Shown: piece after piece, positions 28,218-38,536 of the stretch | Position numbering within the stretch: the first letter of the stretch is position 1 | How the letters are laid out: each line of letters opens with the position of its first letter | From: Vibrio tasmaniensis | GTDB lineage: Bacteria; Pseudomonadota; Gammaproteobacteria; Enterobacterales; Vibrionaceae | DNA: 64,000 bases | Reading direction: 5' to 3' | Assembly: GCF_024347635.1 (NCBI RefSeq) | Contig: NZ_AP025510.1 | Coordinates: 992,001-1,056,000, forward strand | The notes under the pieces: model-generated | The model's input: the letters and a program-made list of their open reading frames with translations, nothing else | Databases searched by the model: none | What the model was told of the DNA's origin: nothing | Position numbers and translations under genes: made by a program

Positions 28218-31200
28218 ATGCGTTTTTTCATTCTTTTATCATCCCTGGTTTTTGTCTCTTTTTCTTCATATTCTCAAGTCGAAGAATTGTCACTTAGTGC
28301 ACTAGATCGTGATTTTCTAGCAACACACCGAGTGATCTCTGTTGGTTTGTTATCACATGCTTGGGCGCCGTACGTTATAGATGATGAGCCAAGTGTGTCT
28401 TTTGGCATTAATAATGACTACATGCAGAATATTGCTCAAATACTAGGGGTTAAGCTTAAATATCGGTCTTACCCATCTGTAGTCTCTTTATTGGATGCGG
28501 TTGATGCAGGCAGCGTAGATATTGCCTTAGGTATTAGATACACAAAAGATAGAGGAGATGTATTTATATTTTCAGCCCCTTTTTACCAAGGCAGTGCAGC
28601 TACGTGGCACCGTAATAAAAAAGCGCAATTTATTTCACCGCAATTGCTTAGTTGGAGTTGTGTCGAGGGTTCGGTTTATTGTGGAATTCTTGAAGAAAAA
28701 AAAATCTCTAACATTGTCTCTGTTAAGCATTTTGATCAGGCAATCGCTTTAGTGAATAGCGGTGTGGTAGATGCTATTGCAGCAAATTTTGTTTCTATCA
28801 ATTCTTACCTTAATGACCATGATGTTATTCGTGGTGCTGTCAAAATGCCTGACTGGTTAGAAACCGATGCTGTTCATGCCATTGGTAATAAAAATAAAAA
28901 ACGACTTCTAACATTAATAGATAAAGTTCTTAAGCTAGAAAGACAAGGCTTGAATCAACCATCTATTCGTTCATTAAACCCATATCACCTTAGTGAACAG
29001 CTTGCTCGTGCTTATAAACAAACTCGAAAGATTGATACTGGCATTGAATACTCAATGCCATTTGATCTTTATCCGTTGTCTTTCAAAAATTCTAAAAACC
29101 AAGTTGATGGATATTTCCATGATTTTATGGAGCTGCTACAAGCTCGTTCAGGTTTGCAATTCTCGCTAAAGCAATCAGATCAAGGCGTCACTTGGCAGCA
29201 GCTAGATAGAGGTGATATTGAAATGTTTCCGATAGTAAAAGGTGTTGGCGTTGATGACCAAAAATATATTACCTCTGAGCCGTTTTTTACTCAGGTTTAT
29301 TGGCCTGTAGTTAAGAACCCAGGGATTATCGCTCGGCTATTTAAGTCACCAAATAGGGATGCGAAAGCTGGTGTATTAACTAACTCCAGTTCCAAAAAAT
29401 TTGCATATATAGAAATGATTGTAAAGGGGGATGTGATTCCATATGACGATGTACAAAAGCTTCTGGATGACCTAACCAATAACCAGATAGAAGTAGCATA
29501 TCTACCACAAGACATAACGCAGTCTTTAGTTATACAAGACAAAAATGATGAGTTCTTATTTGACCCTGATCTGGCAATCGAACTCGACCTCGTTTTTGTT
29601 ATGCAGAAGAGTAACTTGTTATTGCAGACATTAATAAACAGTGTTCTGAATACCATTGATAACAGTGAAATTGAAAAACTAAAGCATGGATATCGCCAGT
29701 TTAAAGTTATAAACGGTTTTGATAAGCAAGATGTCTACATCATCGGTGGCGGCCTCACGTTCTTCATTTTTATCTTGGGTACGTTAATCTATTTTGTAAT
29801 CGCAAACCTGAAGTTGAAAATGCGAGTTACACAGCAACTTGCAGAGTCAGCTGAATCAGAAAAGGAATGGTTGAAGAGCATTGTTAAAGAGCTACCTAGT
29901 ACTATTTTCATTCAAGATGAACAAAATGAAATTGTTCATACTAATTGCAAATATTACTTAGCGAATAAGTGTGTCGGTTGCTCACTATTGGTCAAAAATG
30001 ATTGTGATAATAGTGCTGTCCGTACTTCAAAATCGGTCATAGAAGGTGACACATCATTGACCGATAACTACGAAGCTCGGAATTGCTTGATCGGTATCGA
30101 ACAGGTTGAAAGAACACGGAAGAAACTTAACTCACCGATCAGTGGGAAAGGTTATGTGCTTTCAGTTCTAAATGATGTGACAGAGCAGAAACAGTATGAA
30201 GAACAATTGATTGAAGCGAAAAAAGCATCAGAGCTTGCTACCAAAATGCGTGAGCAGTTTCTCGCCACTATGAGCCATGAATTAAGAACGCCGATTGCAG
30301 CGTTAAGCAGTTCGTTGGAAATGATCGATCGCCTCAATAAAGATGAAAAACTTGCTCTTATTACACCATTAGCTCAGCAATCCTGTGTGCACCTGAACCG
30401 ATTAGTCGATGAAATATTGGACTTCTCAAAGCTGAATGCGAATGAACTTTCAATTGAGCCTACAGAACTGAATTTCTTACAGCTGGTGAATGAAACGACT
30501 AAGCCGTTTGAATCTCGAGCCCAAGAAAAAGATCTACAATTTACTGTCAATATTGTTCAAAACGATTCAAGCGTCATCATGGTTGATGGAGTGAGATTCA
30601 CCCAAATTGTAAATAATCTACTCTCTAATGCGATTAAGTTTACTAAGACTGGAAGCATCAATATTCGCAGTCATATTTTCGCAGATACGCTACATTTCAG
30701 TATAAAAGACACCGGAATTGGTATGTCAAAACTGCAGTTATCCGATGCGTTTAAACCATTTTCACAAGCCGATAATTCAATTGAACGAAGTTATGGAGGA
30801 ACAGGATTAGGCTTAAGTATTGTTGATCAACTTGTGAAAAATATGGGCGGAAAAATTATGGTTGAAAGTGCGAGAAACCAAGGTACTTTAATTGAAATTA
30901 CCTTACCTGTAAGTGTTGTTACTAAGCCTGAGTTGCATAAAAACCTTAATGTTGAACAGAATGCTGAGGACGATACTCAGCGAGAATTTGAAACTCTAGA
31001 TCTAAAAGTTTTGGTTGCAGAAGATAACGCTATCAACCGGCATCTGATGAAAATGCAGCTGAAAGAAATGGGGATTGACCCAGTGGTATGTGTCAATGGA
31101 CAAGAAGCATACGCGTTACTGAATCGACCTGAGAGTCAGTTTGATGCGCTGATTACGGATTGTCACATGCCAATATTAAACGGGTATGAATTGGCATTTA

Positions 31201-31700
31201 TTACTCGCTCCAATGAAAAATTAGCCAATCTGTTAATTATAGGTTGCACGGCAGAAGATCCTCGACTTACCGAAAAGAAAAATGGACAAAACTCATTCGA
31301 CGTTCTTCTTCATAAGCCTTACGGAATAGAAGATCTTTATCGGCCTTTAAATCACTTACAAAAGAAAAAAAACAAAAAATTTAAAGAACTATATCCAGAA
31401 ATCCAGTGGTTAGGTGCATTCCCCCATCAAGAGGCCATTACTATCGCCGATATTTTTAAGGTGTCAATGGAAGAAGATCTCCAGGCGTTAAGCCTTGCTG
31501 AATCAGAAATGAAAATACGTTCAATCGCACATCGAATTAAAGGAGGTTGCTTCTCTGTTGGGGTTGACGAATTAGGAAAACATGCAGGCGAATTAGAAAC
31601 ATCGACTAGTTCAGAAATTGAGGCTATCAGGGAAGAGCTAAAGGGAAAAATGAATGTTGAAATCAATAGAATTAAAGCGTGGTGTCAAAATAATGGATAA
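28218..31700 (+). CDS. BvgS/VieS-like hybrid sensor histidine kinase
   Basis: The 1160-residue sensor begins with a signal peptide (MRFFILLSSLVFVSFSSYSQ). Two periplasmic solute-binding-like domains follow (about 40-255 and 265-490), then a membrane span (506-528) and a PAS-like linker. The linker holds Cys577, 585, 588 and 596 in C-X7-C-X2-C-X7-C spacing. Next are HisKA (MSHELRTP, His687), an ATPase domain (GGTGLGLSIV), a receiver (ITDCHMP, Asp981) and a C-terminal HPt (IAHRIKGG, His1105). This unorthodox four-step order matches BvgS, EvgS and VieS. A TTG 17 codons upstream is open but would bury the signal peptide. The stop overlaps the next start by 8 bp. The ligand is unknown. Confidence 0.92.
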   Translation: MRFFILLSSLVFVSFSSYSQVEELSLSALDRDFLATHRVISVGLLSHAWAPYVIDDEPSVSFGINNDYMQNIAQILGVKLKYRSYPSVVSLLDAVDAGSVDIALGIRYTKDRGDVFIFSAPFYQGSAATWHRNKKAQFISPQLLSWSCVEGSVYCGILEEKKISNIVSVKHFDQAIALVNSGVVDAIAANFVSINSYLNDHDVIRGAVKMPDWLETDAVHAIGNKNKKRLLTLIDKVLKLERQGLNQPSIRSLNPYHLSEQLARAYKQTRKIDTGIEYSMPFDLYPLSFKNSKNQVDGYFHDFMELLQARSGLQFSLKQSDQGVTWQQLDRGDIEMFPIVKGVGVDDQKYITSEPFFTQVYWPVVKNPGIIARLFKSPNRDAKAGVLTNSSSKKFAYIEMIVKGDVIPYDDVQKLLDDLTNNQIEVAYLPQDITQSLVIQDKNDEFLFDPDLAIELDLVFVMQKSNLLLQTLINSVLNTIDNSEIEKLKHGYRQFKVINGFDKQDVYIIGGGLTFFIFILGTLIYFVIANLKLKMRVTQQLAESAESEKEWLKSIVKELPSTIFIQDEQNEIVHTNCKYYLANKCVGCSLLVKNDCDNSAVRTSKSVIEGDTSLTDNYEARNCLIGIEQVERTRKKLNSPISGKGYVLSVLNDVTEQKQYEEQLIEAKKASELATKMREQFLATMSHELRTPIAALSSSLEMIDRLNKDEKLALITPLAQQSCVHLNRLVDEILDFSKLNANELSIEPTELNFLQLVNETTKPFESRAQEKDLQFTVNIVQNDSSVIMVDGVRFTQIVNNLLSNAIKFTKTGSINIRSHIFADTLHFSIKDTGIGMSKLQLSDAFKPFSQADNSIERSYGGTGLGLSIVDQLVKNMGGKIMVESARNQGTLIEITLPVSVVTKPELHKNLNVEQNAEDDTQREFETLDLKVLVAEDNAINRHLMKMQLKEMGIDPVVCVNGQEAYALLNRPESQFDALITDCHMPILNGYELAFITRSNEKLANLLIIGCTAEDPRLTEKKNGQNSFDVLLHKPYGIEDLYRPLNHLQKKKNKKFKELYPEIQWLGAFPHQEAITIADIFKVSMEEDLQALSLAESEMKIRSIAHRIKGGCFSVGVDELGKHAGELETSTSSEIEAIREELKGKMNVEINRIKAWCQNNG

Positions 31701-32877
31701 CATAAATATACTCATTGTCGATGACCAACCATTGCAGGTTCATGTACTGGAATGGCTTTTACGTGATATAGGAATGACAGAAGTAGACAGTTGTCTATCT
31801 GGGAAAGATGCAATTCAACTTAGTAAGGTAAATCAATATGACTTGATATTTGTTGACCTGAGTATGCCTGACATTGATGGTGTAGAGCTACTGGTTGAAT
31901 TAAATAATATTGGTTATGTCGGCGGGATAGCTATTTTAAGTGCAGTTGATGTGTCGGTATTAAATACCGTTGGTTACCTTTGCCATAGATTGAAATTCGG
32001 TTTTGTTCAGGAGTTAAGCAAACCTTGCCAAACTATGGATTTGAACTCGTTACTCAATGACTTTTTAAATAGCCGACCGAAGAAAGGAGCAATTTCAGAT
32101 CTATATTTGCCTAGTCAATTGGAACTGCAAGAGGCTATCAATAAGGGACAGTTTATTAATCATTATCAACCTCAATTTGACTTTAATAGCAGTAAGCTTG
32201 TCGGTGTGGAAGCTTTAGTTCGTTGGCAGCATCCTAGAAAAGGTTTAATTCCACCTAGTCTATTTCTTTCTCAAATAGAAATGTTCGGAATGGATAAAGA
32301 GCTGTTTGATGCGGTTTTGTCTAACGTACTCACCGATATTTCACTAGGCTATATTGTTTGTTCAGTATCCATCAATGTTGGACAAGCCAATATTGATGAT
32401 AGCCACTTTTCAGATCATATACTCGACTCTTGCCTGAAGTTTAATGTAGACCCCGCCAATTTGGTGCTTGAGTTGACTGAAACTGATGCTTATAACGACA
32501 ACATTAACATACTCAAAAATTTAGCTAGGTTACGTCTAAATCGAGTTGGCGTTTCTATCGATGACTTTGGGACTGGTTACTCGTCACTTATTAAATTAGC
32601 TCATTTACCTTTTACTGAGATGAAAATTGATAGGGGATTTGTGACAGATTGTATCAATGACGAAACAAAAAAGACCATTATTGAAGCAACTGCGAACCTA
32701 GCAAAAAAGCTAAATATTCAAACTGTGGCAGAAGGAATAGAAGACCAGAATACGTGGAATCTTGTGCATCAGTTTGGTGTCGATATTTGTCAAGGGTACT
32801 TCACCGGTAAGCCCGTTCCGATAGAAGAAATCACATCATTATGTGCAGCGACAAGGAACAATAACTGTGATGCATAG
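31693..32877 (+). CDS. REC-EAL response regulator, c-di-GMP phosphodiesterase
   Basis: The 394-residue protein has an N-terminal receiver (ILIVDDQPLQ, phospho-acceptor Asp55 in FVDLSMP, conserved Lys in ELSKP) and a C-terminal EAL domain. The EAL motif is EALVRWQHP (Glu173). NxGQAN, LELTETDA, SIDDFGTGYSS, KIDRGFV and VAEGIED are also present, so metal-binding and catalytic residues are intact and the enzyme should hydrolyse c-di-GMP. VieA is the closest architecture I know, but VieA carries a C-terminal HTH that this protein lacks. The start overlaps the kinase stop (ATGGATAA) and its stop overlaps the next start, so translation is coupled. It is the likely phosphorylation partner of the hybrid kinase. 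Confidence 0.93.
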   Translation: MDNINILIVDDQPLQVHVLEWLLRDIGMTEVDSCLSGKDAIQLSKVNQYDLIFVDLSMPDIDGVELLVELNNIGYVGGIAILSAVDVSVLNTVGYLCHRLKFGFVQELSKPCQTMDLNSLLNDFLNSRPKKGAISDLYLPSQLELQEAINKGQFINHYQPQFDFNSSKLVGVEALVRWQHPRKGLIPPSLFLSQIEMFGMDKELFDAVLSNVLTDISLGYIVCSVSINVGQANIDDSHFSDHILDSCLKFNVDPANLVLELTETDAYNDNINILKNLARLRLNRVGVSIDDFGTGYSSLIKLAHLPFTEMKIDRGFVTDCINDETKKTIIEATANLAKKLNIQTVAEGIEDQNTWNLVHQFGVDICQGYFTGKPVPIEEITSLCAATRNNNCDA

Positions 32878-33469
32878 CGAGGAAGTTAACTGCTTGGTGG
32901 TAGACGACCATCCTTTAGTCTGTGTAGCGATTGAGACATTATTAAAAAGCACAGATTATATTAAGTCAGTAACCTGTGTTCACAGCAGTAGTACAGCTCA
33001 TAAAGTATTAAAAAACAATGCTATCAATTTACTTGTTTTAGATGTCAATTTAGGTGATTCCGATGGCTTCGACTTTTTGAGAAGAGCAAAAGCCCATGGG
33101 TATACCGGTAGAGTTTTATTTATTTCATCTAGTGATAATTCTATTCACATTAATACAGCATTTAAAATGGGAGCAGATGGGTATCTCTGCAAGTCAGAGA
33201 ATTTACATTTAATAGCTGATGCCATTGATAGTATTGTTAAAGGTTATTCAATTTTTAAATTTAGAAATACAAGTGAAAAAATTGGGAAAAGTGAACTCTC
33301 TAAAAGAGAGACGGTAGTGTTTAATTATTTAGTCCAAGGTAAATCAAATAAATATATCGCGGATGTATTGTCAATAAGTTCAAAAACAGTGAGTACCTAT
33401 AAAAGAAGAATTTTAGACAAGTATAAAGTAACTAGTGTTATAGACCTGATCAAAGCGAGTGAATATTAA
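32870..33469 (+). CDS. NarL/LuxR-type response regulator
   Basis: A 199-residue receiver plus LuxR-type helix-turn-helix. The acidic pair is VVDDHP, the phospho-acceptor is Asp58 (LVLDVNLGD), the switch lysine is in YLCKSEN, and the DNA-binding end reads LSKRETVVFNYLVQGKSNKY then SSKTVSTYKRRI. The ATG overlaps the EAL gene's stop by 8 bp (ATGCATAG), with AAGGA upstream. It looks like the DNA-binding half that VieA carries fused. A paralogue is encoded convergently at 35796-36419. Target promoters are unknown. Confidence 0.93.
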   Translation: MHSEEVNCLVVDDHPLVCVAIETLLKSTDYIKSVTCVHSSSTAHKVLKNNAINLLVLDVNLGDSDGFDFLRRAKAHGYTGRVLFISSSDNSIHINTAFKMGADGYLCKSENLHLIADAIDSIVKGYSIFKFRNTSEKIGKSELSKRETVVFNYLVQGKSNKYIADVLSISSKTVSTYKRRILDKYKVTSVIDLIKASEY

Positions 33470-34840
33470 ATGGTTACGGTGCTAAAAAGACTTAGAGATA
33501 ATTTACTTACTTCTGTTGTGTTATCTCTATTTATTTCCGTATTTGTTGTTTTATCTTCAGTGAATGATTTTGTTGAGAAAGAGTCGGTGAAATTCCAGTC
33601 CATAAAAAACGTACTCATTGGTAATAAATCAAACTTGATATTGATTGGTATGCTAACCGAACAAAAAATTAATCAAGAAAGTAGTCCATCAATGGCAGAA
33701 CCTGTACTTAAAGGGTCTTCCGCGATATATCGATACAGTGCTATTGACTCAACCTTATCAGAACAAGAGGTTATTATATATGAAACGATGAGCAAGGTAG
33801 TTAGTCTTGTCCCGCAAAGCATCAATAACAATATCACTGTTCTCTATCGCTCATTAGATAATCAGCGTCTCTTTTCTACAAGAGAGTTCAGCAACCTTGA
33901 AGTGACAAGTGATTTCTTTTCAAAGAAAAGATGTGAACAAAGTGGGACTTGCACGTTATACGCTACTAAAAACCAACTCATAGACAGAATTATTGTATCA
34001 CCAATATATACAGATTTACTGACCGGTAGAACGACATTAAGTATATCAACTCCTGTATATTCTGATGGTTTGATTATCGGGGAATTTATCGTTGATCTAT
34101 ATTTAGATGGCGAAGAGTTATTATCGGGAAAAGAATTGAGTACAGAGATGAGAGGAGTTTATAAAGCGACAGTTATCGAGGAACTTGATTATCCGTTATC
34201 AAATTTCTCATATGTATTAGAGTTTATAACCGATAATCGTTCTATATTGATTTACAAAATCCCATTTGCAAAACTATTAATTGATACGTTTTGGATTAAC
34301 GGGATTATTTTCTGTTTCATATTTACACTGTTGTGGAAAGTTAATGAATTAGGTATGAAAAAAGAAAAGTTAAAAGATGCAGAAAGAATCGCTACAAGTG
34401 ATGAACTTACTGGGCTATATAATCGTTCAATTTTTAGAGATGCATCTTTTAAGCAAGCCGTTGATATAGGCTCATTATCCATTATTGCTATAGATGGAAA
34501 CAAAATAAAGTCGATTAATGATACATATGGGCATGCAGTCGGTGATGAAGCCATTAAACATATTGCAGCCTGTATGAGCCGTATCTTTAGGGAAAGTGAT
34601 TATTTAATTCGAACCGGAGGAGATGAGTTTTTGGCATTACTACCTAACTGTGATGTTGAGGTTGCAGGGATCTTATCTGAAAAATTGAATAGTGCCGTTT
34701 CTTCATCAAGTGTGGCCTTTAGCCATGTAAAAGTCAGTATCAGCGTTGGAGTGGTTGAGCAACTGATGGGGGAGACTCTAGAGTCTGCTATAAGCCGAGC
34801 CGATTCAGAGCTTTATAAGGACAAAAACCTTGATGAATAA
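33470..34840 (+). CDS. Membrane-bound GGDEF diguanylate cyclase
   Basis: The 456-residue protein has a membrane span near residues 12-30, a periplasmic sensor region (about 31-265, with a cysteine pair CEQSGTC), a second span near 268-290 and a cytoplasmic GGDEF domain (DELTGLYNRSIF onward). The active site is intact GGDEF at 383-387. It is preceded five residues earlier by RESD, the RxxD inhibitory site, so product feedback is expected. It should make c-di-GMP, opposing the EAL enzyme two genes upstream. Its ATG abuts the stop of the REC-HTH gene with no gap. The periplasmic domain type is not recognised. Confidence 0.93.
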   Translation: MVTVLKRLRDNLLTSVVLSLFISVFVVLSSVNDFVEKESVKFQSIKNVLIGNKSNLILIGMLTEQKINQESSPSMAEPVLKGSSAIYRYSAIDSTLSEQEVIIYETMSKVVSLVPQSINNNITVLYRSLDNQRLFSTREFSNLEVTSDFFSKKRCEQSGTCTLYATKNQLIDRIIVSPIYTDLLTGRTTLSISTPVYSDGLIIGEFIVDLYLDGEELLSGKELSTEMRGVYKATVIEELDYPLSNFSYVLEFITDNRSILIYKIPFAKLLIDTFWINGIIFCFIFTLLWKVNELGMKKEKLKDAERIATSDELTGLYNRSIFRDASFKQAVDIGSLSIIAIDGNKIKSINDTYGHAVGDEAIKHIAACMSRIFRESDYLIRTGGDEFLALLPNCDVEVAGILSEKLNSAVSSSSVAFSHVKVSISVGVVEQLMGETLESAISRADSELYKDKNLDE

Positions 34841-34917
34841 AACTCCCAATCTATGGAGAAGCTTATTAAGCTAAGTTAAGCTATCCAAATAGAATTTTTC
34901 AATTTTTGGGATTCAGT

Positions 34918-35799
34918 ATGATTAATGATTTGAACTACAACCTTCTGCGTGAGCTTTCTTTGTTATACCGACATAGAAGCATGAAGACTGTAGCGAAAAA
35001 ACTAGGCGTCACGGAGAGTGCAGTAAGTAAGCGTTTAGCTCATTTAAGAACGCACTTTGATGACCCCTTGTTTGTTCGTATTTCAGGTTCATTAGAGCCG
35101 ACCCATTTTCTTGACGGCATCATGCCTGGTGTCAATCAAGGGTTAGAATTATTGAATCAATCATTGCGTCAAACCCAGAAATTTGTTGCTGCTGAATATG
35201 GCGAAACAATTAGAATTGCTATTCATTCGTTGACTATGGAACGTTATGGCTTAGAAATTTATAATGCCATAAGAAAAAAATTCCCTAAGCCTTTAATTTC
35301 TATTGAGACATGGTCATCCCAAACCGAAAATGACATTTTAGATAACCGTATACAAATAGGGATCAACTTCTTTCATGAAGAACGTAGAAAATCCCTTTAT
35401 CAGTCTCGTTTAGCCGAGATCAAAACCGTCGTTGTTGTTGCTTCTGACAGCCCTGTGAGTTCATGGGATGAAGCTATCAAACTTCCTTTCATTTTCTTCC
35501 GTGTTCCGGGTTGGAATGATGAGCGGCATTGGTTTTCAGAAGCTTGTGCCAAAAAGGGTATTTTTTTTGATTACCAAGCTAAAACGGACGATATTGCTAT
35601 CGCATGCCAGCTAGTCAATCAAAATGGCATGGCAGTGATCAGTTTAGAGCGAGTAGTTGAACACTCTGATCTTAAAAGTATCGAAGTTCCAAGTGAGTTT
35701 GCCTTCGACATCCCAATTATCACGTGTTGTCGATTGATTAATAGAACTCATCCGTTGCACGATACCTTGATTGATATTATTCAAGATATTGTCGTTTAG
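34918..35799 (+). CDS. LysR-type transcriptional regulator
   Basis: A 293-residue LysR regulator. The N-terminal winged HTH (about residues 1-65) includes LLYRHRSMKTVAKKLGVTESAVSKRLAHLR, and a periplasmic-binding-like effector domain follows. ATG 34918 is preferred to a TTG four codons earlier; GGGA lies about 8 nt upstream. It follows the GGDEF gene by 77 bp on the same strand, so it could be co-transcribed or independent. Its stop overlaps the stop of the convergent REC-HTH gene by 3 bp. The ligand is unknown. Confidence 0.9.
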   Translation: MINDLNYNLLRELSLLYRHRSMKTVAKKLGVTESAVSKRLAHLRTHFDDPLFVRISGSLEPTHFLDGIMPGVNQGLELLNQSLRQTQKFVAAEYGETIRIAIHSLTMERYGLEIYNAIRKKFPKPLISIETWSSQTENDILDNRIQIGINFFHEERRKSLYQSRLAEIKTVVVVASDSPVSSWDEAIKLPFIFFRVPGWNDERHWFSEACAKKGIFFDYQAKTDDIAIACQLVNQNGMAVISLERVVEHSDLKSIEVPSEFAFDIPIITCCRLINRTHPLHDTLIDIIQDIVV

Positions 35800-36419
35800 T
35801 GATTGTTCTGCACCGACATGAACTCGCTCACTTTGATCAATTCTACGACAGTAGACGCGGAAAACTTTGAAAGTACTCGTGATTTATAAGTGCTTATGGT
35901 CTTTTCACTTAGAAAGAGTATTTCCGCAATTTGCTTATTGCTATAGCCATCTATTAGGTAGTGGTACACTGTCAATTCTCTGCTTGATAGGTTCTTAGCC
36001 TTAACATCGACGTTAGAATCATCTTGTTTGAACAGGTTGTATCCGCGAAGAATATGAGTCATTGCATCACGTACAATAAGAGTAGGTTCTGTTTTACTGA
36101 TGTACCCATTAGCGCCATTTTTTTTTGCTAGTGCAGAATGAAGGCTGTAGTCGAACCTTGAGATAAATAGAATCTTTCCTTGATAACCTGTTGCTTTCGC
36201 ACGCTTCATTAGCTCAAAACCATTATCCCTACCTAACTCCACATCCACTGTTAATAGGTCGAACTGTTCCTTTTTCAGTTGAGATAAGGCATCGGCGACT
36301 GAGCTGGACTCTTTAACTTCAGTTACATTATCGATGCTTAATAAATGCTGGCTTAATGTCTCACGAACAAGTGGAAAACTATCAATGACTAAGCAACGTT
36401 TAGGTTGAGTGATTGACAT
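35796..36419 (-). CDS. NarL/LuxR-type response regulator, paralogue of 32870-33469
   Basis: A 207-residue receiver-HTH protein. Phospho-acceptor Asp59 (TVDVELGRDNG) and the HTH (LSSRELTVYHYLIDGYSNKQ, SEKTISTYKSRVL) are intact. The second residue of the usual acidic pair is serine (VIDSFP instead of VVDDHP), which may alter metal binding or phosphorylation. ATG 36419 follows AGAGA at good spacing; a TTG seven codons upstream is less likely. Similarity to the rightward regulator runs through both domains (RRAKAHGYTG versus KRAKATGYQG). The pair probably arose by duplication and may share the kinase. Confidence 0.9.
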   Translation of the reverse strand: MSITQPKRCLVIDSFPLVRETLSQHLLSIDNVTEVKESSSVADALSQLKKEQFDLLTVDVELGRDNGFELMKRAKATGYQGKILFISRFDYSLHSALAKKNGANGYISKTEPTLIVRDAMTHILRGYNLFKQDDSNVDVKAKNLSSRELTVYHYLIDGYSNKQIAEILFLSEKTISTYKSRVLSKFSASTVVELIKVSEFMSVQNNH

Positions 36420-36604
36420 ATTTAATCTCTGTGAATTCAAGGAACCGTTAATATATCGAATTTATAAAGGAATGTTTGGAACACCTCACTTGACGAAATA
36501 GAAAGAAAGAGCGCTCATGAGTTGGTGCATTTTCAATACATAGAATGAGGGTCGTTTGCACTCATTCTATGTAAATCTGCTTTAGTGTCAGGTAAGTAGG
36601 AGGA

Positions 36605-38536
36605 TCACTTAAGCTTAAAGAAACTAATGTTGTCAGCTAAAGTCACTGACATTTTACCTAATTCATTTGAAGCTTGGTTGTTATCGTTGGTCATTGATAC
36701 CGTTTGTTCAACTCGATCTTTAACGGTAATAATACTTTGGTTAATCATCTCAGCGGTTGTGCTTTGCTCCTCTGTTGCCGCTGCAATTTGGCTATTAAGA
36801 TTATTAGTTTGATTAATCTGCTCCTTGATTGTAGAGAATGCTTCATTAGCTAACTTTGCTTCAGTCACGGTATCTGTCAGCATTGTTTGGTTTGCATTAA
36901 TAGAGTTGACCACTTGATGGGTATCCTTTTGTAATGTGGATATTTGCCCACCAATTTTCTCGACCGCTTTTTGAGTTTGTTGAGCGAGCTGTCTTACTTC
37001 GTCGGCAACAACAGCAAATCCTCGACCTTGGTCACCAGCTCTTGCTGCCTCAATAGCTGCATTTAATGCGAGTAGATTAGTCTGTTCTGCGATTGTTTGA
37101 ATCACATCCATTACGTCACTGACTTCTTCTGTGCCGATTCTCAGAGTGCTAACTTCGATGCTTAAGTCACCCATTTGAACGACTAAATCTGAAACTTTAG
37201 TCATGGCGTTAACCATGATACTGTGCCCAACATCTGCTTGTTGTGTAGCAGATTCAGCTTCTTCTGAAGCCATGTTTGCACCACTTGCTACCTCATTGAT
37301 TGCAGCTGACATTTCATTTATAGCGGTAGCAACTTGCTCAGTTTCTAATTGTTGTTCTTGTGAACCGGTTAAAACTTGCTGGTTGATTCCAGAAAGCTCT
37401 TTAGATGCTGAGGCTAATTGCTCTGAGCACTGGGTGATCTCTTTAACTATGCAATAAAACTTCACTTCCATATCTCGTAGTGACACACTCATTTGTGATA
37501 TTTCGTCGGAACCTTCAACTTCATACCATTGCATTAATTCACCAGAAGCCATTCTGTGGGTGTGATTACGAGCAAATGCAATTGGTTGGGTAATACTTTG
37601 CGACATGAAATGGCCAAGTATGAAGACAATAGGAAGTGATACACTAATGATGGTGATTAGCCAGATGATAGAGTTATCTATTTCTCCTTGTATTTGAAGT
37701 GCGTGATTCTTTTGTAGAGAAAAAGCATTCGCACTTATGGTTTGAAGTTGTTCTGCGATCTCTGTTCCCGTCAAGTTCAATTCATTATTCCAAAGAGCTT
37801 TCATTTTGCTTTGAGCTTCTTTTACTTCAGACATCTTACTGAACATGGTTTTTTCAAGGGAGATTAATCGAGATATCTTCACTTCTGGAAAACCAATATT
37901 AAAATCTGTAATTTCAGAGAGCAAGCTAGAGTGTGATTTTAAATAATTATTATAATCTTCCAAGTTGTGGGTTAGTAAATACTCTGTGGATTGCTGGACA
38001 GCATCTCTATAGTAGTGTTCGATTTGCGATATAGCTTTGAACAATTCCAAATTTTCTGCGGCTTCACTTTTCAGTGTTCCTATCATCTGTTTTGTTGCAT
38101 GATCAATGGAGACTAATTTACTGACTAAATCATTTTGAACCCTCATAAGCTCATCCGCTCGTTTTAATGATTGTTCGTAATAATCAAGGTTGTCAATAAT
38201 GGCTAATGATTGTGCGCTTTCTTGAGGGTTAGTCATTTTATTAAGTGCAGTTTTCATTTCCAATTCAGTTGAGGTGATCAAGGATATTGCTTTATCAATA
38301 TGTGTATCATCTTGAGACATTCGGTAGGTTAGGGCATTGATGCGTGCCATCAGTAACTTCTCTTGGATATCTGAAGCATTGATTGCGTCATGGTTGAGGT
38401 CATTAAATGAATAGAAGCTACCTTGAATATCATTCATAGAGCTGAATGAAACAAGTGCAATTGCAACCGCAGAAAGAGAGTTAATTACGATTAAAAGTAA
38501 AAATTTGTGGGATATTTTTTTTATACGGTTGAACAT
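36605..38536 (-). CDS. Methyl-accepting chemotaxis protein
   Basis: The 643-residue chemoreceptor has an N-terminal span (about 12-30), a long helical periplasmic sensor (31-282) that could be a helical-bimodular type, and a second span (about 283-305). A HAMP domain and the signalling bundle follow. The bundle has the conserved hairpin tip [20 protein letters not shown] and [15 protein letters not shown]. No C-terminal CheR-binding pentapeptide is visible. The ligand is unknown. It is leftward, 185 bp below the paralogous regulator, and sits at the edge of the c-di-GMP cluster. A link to the same behaviour is plausible but unproven. Confidence 0.93.
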   Translation of the reverse strand: MFNRIKKISHKFLLLIVINSLSAVAIALVSFSSMNDIQGSFYSFNDLNHDAINASDIQEKLLMARINALTYRMSQDDTHIDKAISLITSTELEMKTALNKMTNPQESAQSLAIIDNLDYYEQSLKRADELMRVQNDLVSKLVSIDHATKQMIGTLKSEAAENLELFKAISQIEHYYRDAVQQSTEYLLTHNLEDYNNYLKSHSSLLSEITDFNIGFPEVKISRLISLEKTMFSKMSEVKEAQSKMKALWNNELNLTGTEIAEQLQTISANAFSLQKNHALQIQGEIDNSIIWLITIISVSLPIVFILGHFMSQSITQPIAFARNHTHRMASGELMQWYEVEGSDEISQMSVSLRDMEVKFYCIVKEITQCSEQLASASKELSGINQQVLTGSQEQQLETEQVATAINEMSAAINEVASGANMASEEAESATQQADVGHSIMVNAMTKVSDLVVQMGDLSIEVSTLRIGTEEVSDVMDVIQTIAEQTNLLALNAAIEAARAGDQGRGFAVVADEVRQLAQQTQKAVEKIGGQISTLQKDTHQVVNSINANQTMLTDTVTEAKLANEAFSTIKEQINQTNNLNSQIAAATEEQSTTAEMINQSIITVKDRVEQTVSMTNDNNQASNELGKMSVTLADNISFFKLK

